This document shows, piece by piece, positions 54,538 through 64,000 of a DNA stretch of 64,000 nt. Origin of the DNA: Rana temporaria (taxonomy: Eukaryota > Chordata > Amphibia > Anura > Ranidae); the NCBI RefSeq assembly GCF_905171775.1, contig NC_053492.1, positions 182,974,278-183,038,277 of the forward strand. The letters are read 5' to 3'. Below the pieces are notes generated by a model, which saw only the letters and a list, made by a program, of their open reading frames with translations, had not been told where the DNA came from and did no database searches. How positions within the stretch are numbered: the first letter of the stretch is position 1; each line of letters starts with the position of its first letter. The position numbers were made by a program, and so were the translations under genes.

Positions 54538-55143
54538 GGCCTTGTACACACAACCGTTTTCCTCTACAGAATCCATCAAAAACTTGGTAGGAGAGCTTTT
54601 TTGCAGAGTAAACCCGTCGTGTGTATGTTTTTCATCGAGGAAACTGTCGAGGAACTCGACAAGGAAAAAAGAGAACAAGTTCTCTTTTTCCTCGACGGGA
54701 GTCTCAATTTCCTCGTCGTGTTCCTCGTCGGGCTGGTTTTCGACGAGAAACACGATCGTGTGTATGCTAAGAAACCCGCGCATACTCAGAATCAATTATG
54801 AGACGGGAGCGCACCTTCGGTAAAAGTAGCGTTTGTAATTGAGATAGCACATTTGTCTCGCTGTAACAGTCTGAAAAGTGCAAATCGTCTCTTACCAAAC
54901 TTTTACTTAACACGCAGTAACATGAGATTAGCAAAAGCAGCCCCAAGGGTTGTGCCAGTGGAATAGAACTTCCCCTGCCATTGTATGTGTTGTACGTCAC
55001 CGCGTTTGAGAACGAGGAGATTTGGTCTTGACTGTGTGTACGCAAAGCAAGCTTGTCGAGTTCCTCGACAAGCCTAACAAGGAACTCGACGAGGAAAACG
55101 ATGTGTCTTTTCCGACGAGTTCCTCTGTCGTGTGTACAAGGCC
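54538..55143. mobile_element. MITE, family E superfamily, TCGTCGAG-arm type with full core
   Basis: Termini GGCCTTGTACACACAACCG and CGTGTGTACAAGGCC enclose 606 bp. Arms carry GTCGAGGAACTCGAC. The core (ATGAGACGGGAGCGC to TACGTCACCGCG) is homologous to the core of 35178-35740. Confidence 0.85.
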
Positions 55144-55235
55144 TTACTGTGTAACATAGTGGGTCTTGCCACAATTGTTTTTAGTGTTATAGAAACAGAG
55201 TTAGCTTAGGTAGCAACTGCTACTAGATCCATGCA

Positions 55236-55380
55236 GGGGTCTCCAAACTATGACCCTCCAGTTGTTCAGGAACTACAATTCCCATCATGCCTAGTCATGT
55301 CTGTGAATGTCAGAGTTTTACAATGACTCATGGGACATGTAGTTCCGCAAAAGCTGGAGGGCCGTAGTTTGGAGATCCCC
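55236..55380. mobile_element. Foldback MITE, family I
   Basis: GGGGTCTCCAAACTATG with CTCCAGTTGTT on the left and AAGCTGGAGGGCCGTAG with TTTGGAGATCCCC on the right form long inverted arms in 145 bp. Confidence 0.8.
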
Positions 55381-55624
55381 AATATAAACACCTTCAGCAT
55401 AACATATTTGAGGTAACTACTTGCTTTTGATATGTACCAATTTGTAGTTCAAGTTTGTTGGCTGTTTAATACTTTCAGCACCATTTGCTTATGCAGCAAG
55501 CTTTACTTTGCTCTCTGAATGTTTATCCGCAAAAAAAAATTCCTGGATCTCACAAAGCATCTTGTCATCCTAGTATTAAAGTGAGAAAGGCTCAGAAACC
55601 AGACTTATGTGCCTTTATACAAAC

Positions 55625-55749
55625 CTTTCAACAGTAGCCATGTTCTCCAGCTCATCCGGTGTCAGCTTGCAGCTTGGGTTTTTGGACACTGGCTCCTTTA
55701 TACATGTCAGCAGAGTCCCACCTTGTTGCACAGCTAGCTTTAAATCATC
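55625..55749 (-). CDS. MCF2: MCF2/DBL-type Rho-GEF, internal coding exon 1 of 6 in window
   Basis: This is a 125-nt internal exon with an acceptor ending TTTCAG and a donor starting GTTTGT. It opens in phase 0 and reads DDLKLAVQQGGTLLTCIKEP, then continues to NMATVE plus two bases that complete an Arg codon with the next exon. By family knowledge this stretch lies just after the CRAL-TRIO (Sec14-like) domain and starts the spectrin-repeat region of Dbl-family exchange factors, which activate Rho GTPases through a downstream DH-PH module. No CRAL-TRIO exon was found between 55750 and 64000, so the upstream intron must exceed 8 kb. The MCF2 assignment over MCF2L rests mainly on the most 3' exon in the window. 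The next intron, 20.8 kb, holds the intact L1. Confidence 0.85.
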
Positions 55750-56531
55750 CTGAAAGATAAATATCATGTTGTTACAAAGAGGTTACTTATTTGCTTTATA
55801 CATTGTCTCTTTACCGGGCTCCATGGAAAATTTTGTTTGGGTGACAGCACACTTGCAATATTCATGAGGAGGAATTTAGGAGAATACTGAGCAGGGAAAT
55901 GTGTCTCTTCTGAGATTAAAATATCCCCTTTTCATATACATGACGAAGCTGGAAAAATTATTTTGGTCTCATATTTACAAGCAGAAGTACAGATCCATAA
56001 AAGAAGTACATGGCCTTAAAAGTAAACATGGTACACATACGACGCTCTAATTCCGAAAGGGTGCTAACTTCTGTATGCACTAACCCATGAAAACCAAACA
56101 AACTCCACTATGTACTGGTCTGACTACAGAATAGTGAAGTCTGATTGGCTGAAATTAATAATTAGCGCTCTTTTATTGAATAAAGATGATTGACATATTT
56201 GTTTTCCTGCTTAGCAGTTGAAGCACTGTATTAATTGTTACAATAAACAAGTTTAATCAATAATTAGTGAGTGTTCTTTTTTATTTATTTTTTTATTTTA
56301 ATCCGAGAATGCAGTTAACAATAAATGTGACTGCAACAATTGCCCAATAAGACAATGCAAGAAAAACAACGAACAGTTTGTTAGTAAAGTTTGAGAACAA
56401 GCAGTGCTGAGTCCACGGTTAAAAGGTTATTAAACACTTGAATGGATGCCGATCGGTTTAAAATAACAAGTGAAGGAAAGGGGAAGAGCACGTAAACATC
56501 AGGTTAGGAGTGAGTGTTTTTTAAACAGAAG
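55750..56531. other. Intronic sequence, nothing recognised
   Basis: It lies directly upstream of exon 55625-55749. No upstream exon was detected here. Confidence 0.35.
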
Positions 56532-57179
56532 GGCCGGGATTCACATACATTGGCGCATCTTTGTGCCGGCGTAGCGCATCTCATATGCGCTACGCCGACG
56601 TAACTTTGAGAGGCAAGCTGAGTATTCACAAAGCACTCGCTCCCATATTTGCACCAGCGTAACGTAAATTGGCCGGCGTAAGCCGGCCTAATTCAAAGTA
56701 GGAAGGTAGTGGGCATGCAACATGTAAATTAACCGTGATACCATGCAAATGAAGGGCCTAACGAACGGTGCATGCGCGCGCATGCTCAGAATCACGTCGC
56801 ATATACTCCCTAAGATACGCCAGCTCAATGCCTACAACGTGAACGTAACCTACGCCCAGCCCCATTCACGTATGACTTACGTAAAAGACGTAAAATACGC
56901 TGGCTGTTCCGACGTTTCCGACGTCCATACCTTAACATGACTTACCCCTGCTTTTGGTGGAGTAACTATACGCCGAACGTACACCTTACGTAAACGGCGT
57001 ATACTATAGCGACGGGCGCCCAAAATACGACGGTGTAGGAGACTTACATCGGTCGTATCAAGCCAAAATTCAGGCGTATCTTGTTTGCTGAATAAGGCGC
57101 ATAGATACGACGGCGCATCCGTGGACTTACGCGGCGTATCAAAAGATACGTCAGCGTAAGTCCTTTCTGAATCCGGGCC
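56532..57179. mobile_element. MITE, family J, complete
   Basis: Termini GGCCGGGATTCA and TGAATCCGGGCC enclose 648 bp. The interior is dense in TACGCCGACGTA/GGCGTATC palindromic modules. A partial relative is at 23772-24090. Confidence 0.8.
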
Positions 57180-57414
57180 ATGGTGTCAATCTATATGTCT
57201 CACTATCATCATAAATCCCAAAAACAAGGATAATGGGTTGTGGGATGCAAATTATTCCTTTATGCCATCTGTAAACCCAAATCGTCTGGTCTATAGTACA
57301 GATATGGTCCAATATTATACAGTAATTAAATTTCATACTGCGTGCAGCTGTTTCAGGCTAGTTGTCTATTATCAGTGTAGTACATTGAAACAGTGGCTTC
57401 TATGGAGTTGGCCT
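57180..57414. other. Intronic sequence, nothing recognised
   Basis: No exon or repeat boundary was detected. Confidence 0.3.
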
Positions 57415-57418
57415 TTAA

Positions 57419-57947
57419 AGCGGAGTTCCAACGTCAATTCAATTTTTTTTTCTTTAAACAATCCGTAAGTTTATGTAATTTAAATGTAACACTTACATAT
57501 TTTTTCCAATATATCCACCGATGTTCGGTTTCTTATACAAAACTAATTTATATAGTTGCTTCCTGGCCGGTTTCATCTTGCCTGTGGGAATGTGAAACCC
57601 ACAAGCCGACAGTTGCAGAATACGGTGATGGTGAGCTACCAGCATGCACATTATGTACGGTGCGCGACACCGTAAACTTTGGACGTTGCCATCACAACGG
57701 GCGGCGGCGGCGGATCTCGAATCTCGCGAGAACGAGCAGCAGCCATCCGCAGTGACTCCTGGGAATAAGGACACAGCTCCCAGGAGACAGGGAAATGACG
57801 CCCATACCCGTGGGTGGCAGAGACCGGAAAGGCCACGGAAAAGCCTCCTAACAAGGTAACCCTTAGGAGAAAAAATTCCATTGTAGAACGATTGAACTGT
57901 ATAAAATGCTGTTAATGTAAAGTAGTAAAATTGGGTGGAACTCCGCT
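57419..57947. mobile_element. TTAA MITE, family F, complete
   Basis: TTAA at 57415-57418 and 57948-57951. Termini AGCGGAGTTCCA and TGGAACTCCGCT are exact inverted repeats. Confidence 0.9.
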
Positions 57948-58080
57948 TTAAGATAACCTAATAAAATAAATTTATAGAAATGCTATTAAAGATTGCTTGT
58001 ATTGTTTTGCCTAAAGGCTCATGTTCACAAGGTGTCTAGCTCTGTCAGCTTCTATGCATATTCTTGTTTCCTGACCTTAA

Positions 58081-58553
58081 AGTGATACTAAAGCTTTGTG
58101 TATTTTTTTTTATAAATAACAAACATGTCATACTTACCTCCACTTAGCAGTTTGTTTTGCACAGAGAGGCCCCAAACATCCTCTTCTGGGGTCCCATGGC
58201 GGCTCTTGTGGCTCCTCCCCGCATTAGATAACCCCCTCTGGAAAGCTCTCTCCCGAGGGGGTTACCTTACAGGCGCACTCCTGAGTCATACACCCAGCAT
58301 CTATAGACACCGAGTGTATGACTCGGCCGCACCCCCCAGCGCCCGCGTCATTGGATTTAATTGACAGCAGCGGAAGCCAATGGCTGCGCTGCTATCAATC
58401 TATCCAATGAAAGCTGGGACTCCATGGAGAGGAGGACGCGGGGACACGCGCGTGGAAATTTGGGGCTCGGGGGAGCTGGACATTGTAAGGTGTTTTTTCA
58501 CCTTAATGCATAGGATGCTTTAAGGTGAAAAAACACATAGGTTTATAACCCCT
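58081..58553. mobile_element. TTAA MITE, family G-like
   Basis: TTAA at 58077-58080 and 58554-58557. The right end GGTTTATAACCCCT resembles family G; the left AGTGATACTAAAGC is diverged. Confidence 0.7.
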
Positions 58554-58558
58554 TTAAA

Positions 58559-58968
58559 GCCTAGTACACAAGATCAGAAAGCTGGACGAAAAATACTGAT
58601 GTTGAAAGCAATCGTGTGATAATCTGATCATTAGTACACAGCTTTCGAAAGCCAACCACGACAGTTCATGCAAAATTATCCGAAAGGACAAATGCAAAAG
58701 AAATTCTCCTACAATTCCAGAACATACGATTTTCGATTCATCAGTACAATATTCATCCCAAAAAATTGGAAGTCCAAGAACACGTATGCTCGAAAACGAG
58801 AGAATACATTACAATACAAGACATTACATCAATTCCAAAGTTGTATTCTTTCGTACAAGAATTTTCTTAACTTTAGTAACCTCTTTATTTTAGATATGAG
58901 ACTAGCAAGCAAAAAAAAATAAAAAGACGATGATCATTTGTGCGATTTTCTCATCTTGTGTACGAGGC
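58559..58968. mobile_element. MITE, family E superfamily, diverged
   Basis: Termini GCCTAGTACACAAGAT and ATCTTGTGTACGAGGC. The interior repeats CGAAAGC, ACGAAAAT and TTCGTACAAGAATT motifs rather than TCGTCGAG arms. Confidence 0.75.
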
Positions 58969-59443
58969 TTAATTCATGTCTTACCAAAATGAATAAAGGT
59001 GCCTTGGGCAGTGAAGCTCAGTAATTCTGTTAACAAAACACACACTGCGAGTAGGCATACATGATACCTTGAAATAGCAGTGGCACCATAATCTCCAAGT
59101 ATGCAAATTCCGCCAGGAAGCACCTACACAGGGCATGACTGCAAGGGTGCAGAAGCCATAAGGATGCTCATAGAGAAGCAAATATAAAGCATCTCTTGTA
59201 AAGCAAATTCTTTAACAGAAGAGGTTTTATTAGACAAACAAGACAGTACATACAGAGCAAGGTTAGCTCCTAAAATCTGACATCTGGCATGGTGTTATAA
59301 ATCCTGAGAACAGTGTAGGCGTGAGGTCGCCGCCGATGAGAATTACATCTGTAATTGAGAGTCAATAATAAGAGATAGGGGGATTGGTGGGAGCAAGTAA
59401 TCTGTCCTAACCTATCAATAACTGGTGCATGCTACCAAAAGTG
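58969..59443. other. Intronic sequence, nothing recognised
   Basis: No exon or repeat boundary was detected. Confidence 0.3.
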
Positions 59444-59715
59444 AGGCCCCGTACACCCGACCGAGGAACTCGACGTGCCAAACACATCGAGTTCCTCGTC
59501 GAGTTCAGTGTGGAAGCCGCCGAGGAACTCGGCGGGCCGACTTTTCCCATTGACTAACAAGAAAATAGAGAACATGTTCTCTTTTCGGCCCGACAAGTTC
59601 CTCGTCAGCTTCCTCGCTGAAAAGTGTACACACGACCGAGTTTCTCGCCAGAATCCAGCTCCGACCGAGTTTCTGGCTGAATTCTGCCGAGAAACTCGGT
59701 CGTGTGTACGGGGCC
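59444..59715. mobile_element. Palindromic MITE, family E
   Basis: Termini GGCCCCGTACACCCGACCG and CGGTCGTGTGTACGGGGCC, flanked by TGA on both sides. It is about 93 percent identical to 35920-36190. Confidence 0.9.
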
Positions 59716-60235
59716 TGAGAGTTCAAGGGTCCAAGAAGCATTGGGAGAAATTGTTATGAGGAGAAGTCTCCTCGGAGAGGACAGTGACGAGGAGGGAGGG
59801 AGAGAGAACAGGGGGGGAGAGGGACGGGAGGGACCAGGAGTCATCTGTCTAACCTCCCAGGCCACAGAAGTGGGGTGACAGCTATAATGACGAGGATCGC
59901 GTCGATCCAGTTCGACCAGACCTTATGGAATTTACATAAAGCAAATTCTAAAGTAGTCAGAGCATGGCTCTTCATTAAGAAAAACAAACAGAGAGCATTC
60001 AAGAGTTCAAGGAATCTCTAAAACTAGGTGTTCCAAAGGGAAGGATATAACATTATGCCATGTGTAAGCCAGTTGAAACTGCTAGTCAGCTGCTGCCCGA
60101 CAGGGAGCAAAAGGGACAATTTATTTGCCTGGTCTCTGTTTTTGGCAGGCTGCTACAGGTCTGTTCAAAAATAATTGAATAAATATATGAAAAAAATGTT
60201 TCCATCAATTTTGCCTTCTGACTGTTCTGAAATTA
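59716..60235. other. Intronic sequence, nothing recognised
   Basis: A purine-rich GGGAGAGGG stretch lies at 59790-59840; no other signal. Confidence 0.3.
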
Positions 60236-60239
60236 TTAA

Positions 60240-60594
60240 AGCGGAGTTCCACCCACTGTTTTAAGGACTCCTGAGCTCCCACTTCCGCTCCGGCCACCTA
60301 GGCGTCTAGAGCGGAAGTTCTCCTCCCCCTCCCTCCCCGCATTCTTCTGGGACACGTCACAGGTTCCAGAAGATTGCCCAGCCATTCAGGACATACAGAA
60401 CGACACGCGCATGTGCAGTGCGCACGCAGCTGTGAAGCCGGAAGCTGTCAGCCGGGTGCCCACACTAGTGATGCTGGCACTAGGGAGCCACATCGCTGGA
60501 CTGTGGGACAGATGAGTCTGTGTTTATTAAAAGTCAGCAGTCAGCTTTTTGTAGCTGCTAAATTATTAAACACAGAAACGGCTGTAACTCCGCT
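60240..60594. mobile_element. TTAA MITE, family F
   Basis: TTAA at 60236-60239 then AGCGGAGTTCCACCC; the right end reads TAACTCCGCT followed by TTAT, a mutated duplication. It contains GTCAGCAGTCAGC and CTTTTTGTAGCTGCT, shared with 63640-64000. Confidence 0.75.
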
Positions 60595-60603
60595 TTATAG
60601 GAG

Positions 60604-61289
60604 TGTAATTCAAGTAGCCGGCACCACTCATAGTGTAAGAGAAACCCGGGTAACAAGCGCGCAGTGGTGCGCAAGCGTGGACATTCCAAGAGATGCACAA
60701 GGAAGGACATGTACTGGTGCATGCGTGAGCGCGCACGGGCGGGAGCCGGCGCACGCACACATGTGTGCGCATTGGGGCCAGTCCGCCTATTTAAACCTGC
60801 CAGTGACATGCACACTTTGCTGAGTGGTCTTTCAGCTAGTGCCTGTTTACCTGATCTGTACCAGTTTCCTGCATCCTGACCCGGCTTGCCTGAACCCTCC
60901 CTCTGACCTCCGCCTGCCTACTTGTGACCCTGGCTTGTGCTTGACTCTCCTTCTGCCTGATGTTCCTGTGCCTCATTGCCCGACTGTGTACCGAACCTGG
61001 CATGTGTCCCGTCATTGCCTCTGCCTCACGTTTCGGTACCTGCTCTGTCCAGCTGTTGATGACCTCCTGGCTTACGTCCCAGCTACGCTTCCACCTGCTG
61101 ATTCAGCAAAACAGAGCTCCTGTTCTCAGTTCCGGCCCAGCACTCTCCAGCCACCTGGTCCCTGCCAAGACCCAGCCAAAGCCATCCGCTATATCGGCTA
61201 TATCGGCCCTGTCATCAATACCAGGGGTGTTGGACAGGAGGTGCAAGAGAAGCTTCCTCTACAGCTCAATCTCCACCGGGTACGTGACA
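60604..61289. mobile_element. LTR-like block (TG...CA), tentative
   Basis: It begins TGTAATTCAAGTAGCC and ends GGGTACGTGACA. The right half is C-rich (CCTGCCTACTTGTGACCC) as in Gypsy LTR and leader regions. No duplication or polyadenylation context was confirmed. Confidence 0.35.
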
Positions 61290-62067
61290 CATAGTCTCCA
61301 ACTTGGGTCACTAGACATATTGGGGTATGAAGAGTCAGCACTTAAAGAGTCATCCTGGTGCGGCATTACATGTGATTGCCATGGGCAATGGAAGTCTACA
61401 GTCAGTCAAAGCAGCCTGTGGTAGCATGTGCCTATGTCAGGTGGAGCAGTCTCTAGCAGCAGGGGGAAATGTTGTCTGTACTCCACAAGTGGTCTGTCTC
61501 CCATAGTAACAGGAGCAGGCTCACGCCACTGAGGTTCTCATCCTGTGCAAAGGTACGAGAAGTTAAGAGTGCACATATGGAGCCCATGCTAGGGGCACGG
61601 CTGGGCCCTTTTCCACTACTGGGAGAGGTAGTGGCAAATGCTAGACAGGTGGATGTGGACATAAGCTCAGCGTGTCCCTCTTAAATGCACACGTGTTTGT
61701 GTTGGTGTACACGATATCAAGAGAGTTTACTAGAGTTTGTTCATGTTTGTCATCTACATGGTCATGAGTGTGGCTCAAGTAAAGGTATCCCATCTGTATG
61801 GCAGTGACCCTGTACAAGTGCCTAGCATAGCCCAGAAAACCCACCCCGGGGGTAGTCCTCTTATTTGACCCACACTTGGTGCCCAACGAGTTAGTGGGGA
61901 ACATGGAGGAAGGTCCACCATTACCCGCTTACCCCTTACACATATACTGAGGCATACCCATATGATACTGTATGTGAGATCTTGCAGGCAGTCCTAAATA
62001 GCCACCTGACCCATTTTATGCAAGCTACTAGGAGTAGAGCAAGTTTGGTAAATACATTTAGAGCTCA
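61290..62067. other. Intronic sequence, possibly retroviral-like, unassigned
   Basis: A TGGTGCCCAACGAG motif at 61877-61890 resembles a lysine-tRNA primer-binding site. No LTR edge, gag or pol frame supports an element. Confidence 0.25.
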
Positions 62068-62345
62068 GCAACCTTGTGTAGTGCTGAGGAAAATACAAAA
62101 TCCAAAGAACTAGTTGTCTCATTTGATAGTTGTTTTCCCCATGTTAGATTCAATGAGATTTAAATATATATTAGAAATTAAACCATGATGATCTTCCAAT
62201 CTAAGCGCAACCTTGTGTAGTGCTGAGGAAAATACAAAATCCAAAGAACTAGTTGTCTCATTTGATGGTTGTTTTCCCCATGTTAGATTCAATGAGATTT
62301 AAATATATATTAGAAATTAAACCACAATGACCTTTCAATCTAAGC
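62068..62345. repeat. Tandem duplication, two 139-bp units
   Basis: 62068-62206 and 62207-62345 are about 95 percent identical, beginning GCAACCTTGTGTAGTGCTGA and ending CAATCTAAGC. Confidence 0.95.
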
Positions 62346-62729
62346 TAGAGATAACTTTTTCCTGATATCTAAGTAGAACACTTAACGATGTAGTTATCTG
62401 TAGAAGAAAGGATGTAGAAGACTGAATCTTCCCGTACCTACTCAAACATAAAACTTTATTAGTGTGTAAATCAGATAAGACCTAAGTGCCTGCCATGTGA
62501 TTCTAATATGATGGTGTAAGACACATGGACAAAGTTCTTGAAATGCAGAATTACCTTGACAGCTCTAATACCAAGACTGCCGGTTTATGGATTTGGAATT
62601 GTTTCTTCCAGCCTAGATGTCTTGAGCAATACCACAATGGTCACAAATGACAGATGGAAGGACTCTGAAGTCTATACAGCCAAGGAACTAAATTTTCGCA
62701 GTCTCATAACAAAGATAATTAGTAGAGAT
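62346..62729. other. Intronic sequence, nothing recognised
   Basis: It ends with the 8-bp hAT target site GTAGAGAT at 62722-62729. Confidence 0.3.
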
Positions 62730-63335
62730 TAGGGTTGTCCCGATACCACTTTTTTAGGACCGAGTACAAGTACCGATACTTTTTTTCAAGTAGTCGCCGA
62801 TACCGAATACCGATACTTTTTTTTAATTTTTGATGTGACCGTTTTCAAACCACAATACAGACCAAAGATATTTTCTTTAGAATTATGAAGAACTGGTACA
62901 TCATGGTGTGGGGCTGTTTTTTAGCATACGGTACTGGAAAACTACATATCATTGAAGGAGTGATCACTGTCAGTGCAGCTCATCGGTGCCAGTGCCCAAA
63001 AGTGCAGCTAGCCAGTGCCACCTATCAGTGCAGATCAGTGCCCATTAGTGCATCAGTGCAGGGAGGCAGCTTATTAGTGCATCTCATCAGTGCCACCCAA
63101 TCAATGCCAGTGCCACCTATCAGTGCCATCCATTTATGAGTGCCATTCAATCAATGCCAGTGCCACCTATCAGTGCCATCCAATGGTGCCATCCAATTTG
63201 TGTTCGATGTCACAAAAAAAAAAAAAAAAGTATTCTATTTTGGTATTGGGAGTATTTGCGCGAGTACGAGTACTAGTGCAAATACTCGGTATCGGTCCCG
63301 ATACCGATACTGGTATCGGTATCTGGACAACCCTA
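62730..63335. mobile_element. hAT-type MITE with perfect 8-bp target duplication
   Basis: GTAGAGAT lies at 62722-62729 and 63336-63343. Termini TAGGGTTGTCC and GGACAACCCTA are exact inverted repeats, followed inside by CCGATACC-rich arms. The centre (about 62965-63190) is a CAGTGCCACCTAT minisatellite, then about 16 A. An 8-bp duplication with TAGGG ends is diagnostic of the hAT class. No transposase is present. Confidence 0.93.
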
Positions 63336-63343
63336 GTAGAGAT

Positions 63344-63639
63344 AGACCAATTTCTCATTTAGCTTTTGGACAGTTGGCAGTTTTAATTTGAGGCACTTCT
63401 TTCCTAATATAAAAAGGATCAACAAGGAGTTTAGCTCTTTTAAAAAGACATTAGGAACCCGAGGGAATGTGCTTTGCAATATTTCAACATATAGGAAGTA
63501 AACTCAACCCATTAAAAATGATTCTGTCCGCTACAGATAGTTTTTCCAATGCGTGAAATTTATCTTTAATTTTAACAATTAAAGATATGGCTAGATATGA
63601 GTGAATGTGCCTGGGTTTGGCTCATGGAGCATAAGGTTT
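63344..63639. other. Intronic sequence, nothing recognised
   Basis: Short inverted repeat TCTTTAATTTTAACAATTAAAGA at 63562-63584 (imperfect); otherwise nothing. Confidence 0.3.
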
Positions 63640-64000
63640 GAAAACTACAAACCTAAGTCCCAACCCCAAATAAAGAGGAGCTCTTAGTAATTTTTGTGTT
63701 TATTAAAAAAGTCAGCAGCTACAAAAAGTGTAGCTGCTGACTTTTAATAAACAAATACTCACCTGTCCTACGATCCAGCGATGTGGTCACTCGAACCATC
63801 GCTTCTCTCCCTCTCCTCTCCCCGGTGCCATCATTTTACCTGTGGTCACCCGGCTGTGACGCTTCACAGCAGGGTGCACACTGTACCACCTGCTGCGCCT
63901 CCGGAATGGTCCGGTAGTCTTTTGGGACCTGTGACAAGTCCCAGAAGACTGCAGGGAGGGAGGGGGAGAGGAGAACTTTTGCTCGCATTTCCTAGGCGAT
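63640..64000. mobile_element. Family F MITE, truncated by window end
   Basis: It contains a hairpin of GTCAGCAGCTACA and TGTAGCTGCTGAC (63704-63741). It then shows, in reverse orientation, the GTCCCAGAAGACTGCAGGGA region also found in 60240-60594. Confidence 0.6.

Noticed and set aside
58981..59181. Minus-strand 66-codon frame as a possible upstream MCF2 exon
   Set aside because: It has no CRAL-TRIO similarity and no convincing flanking splice sites.
61877..61890. Possible retroviral primer-binding site (TGGTGCCCAACGAG)
   Set aside because: No LTR edge, gag or pol frame adjoins it, and a 14-base motif of this kind can occur by chance.
62068..62345. Tandem units as a CRISPR-like or satellite array
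   Set aside because: There are only two large units with no spacers, and this is eukaryotic DNA; it is a simple tandem duplication.

Overview
This window looks like vertebrate nuclear DNA, most likely from an anuran amphibian with a large, transposon-rich genome (a ranid-type frog is my best guess). Two things suggest this. The only host gene is an interrupted vertebrate gene with GT-AG introns of 1 to 21 kb. The rest is packed with L1, Tc1/mariner, piggyBac, hAT and Harbinger-like elements whose end sequences I associate with frogs. There are no bacterial genes, operons or CRISPR arrays.

Host gene: six exons on the minus strand (in transcript order 55625-55749, 34698-34812, 24880-24999, 20143-20334, 18772-18963, 10665-10842) splice in frame into about 267 residues. 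They match the spectrin-repeat region and the start of the linker before the DH domain of an MCF2/DBL-type Rho guanine-nucleotide exchange factor. The CRAL-TRIO exons upstream and the DH-PH exons downstream lie outside the window, so nearly everything listed here sits in introns.

Layout. 1-10.6 kb (3' intron): a piggyBac-type MITE end, several MITEs, and a 4.2-kb nest in which one Tc1-like element was interrupted by a second Tc1, a TTAA element and a solo LTR. 10.8-18.8 kb: a MITE split by a 5'-truncated L1, and a rearranged Tc1 with a dead transposase. 19-34.7 kb: many palindromic MITEs, an unusual 190-bp segmental copy, a 52-bp-arm hairpin, and a retroposon headed by U2 snRNA sequence. 36-46 kb: an apparently intact L1 (ORF1 and ORF2, 16-bp target duplication) inserted antiparallel into a decayed L1. 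46-55 kb: TTAA MITEs, an L1 ORF1 pseudogene, a piggyBac transposase remnant and a solo LTR. 56-64 kb: more MITEs, LTR-like sequence and a hAT MITE with a perfect 8-bp target duplication.

I see no multi-gene biological system. The most noteworthy items are the coding-intact L1, the U2-headed retroposon, a MITE superfamily with constant ends but exchanged palindromic arms, and the 190-bp copied segment flanked by 43-bp direct repeats. Family names rest on recognising motifs by eye; no database search was possible.
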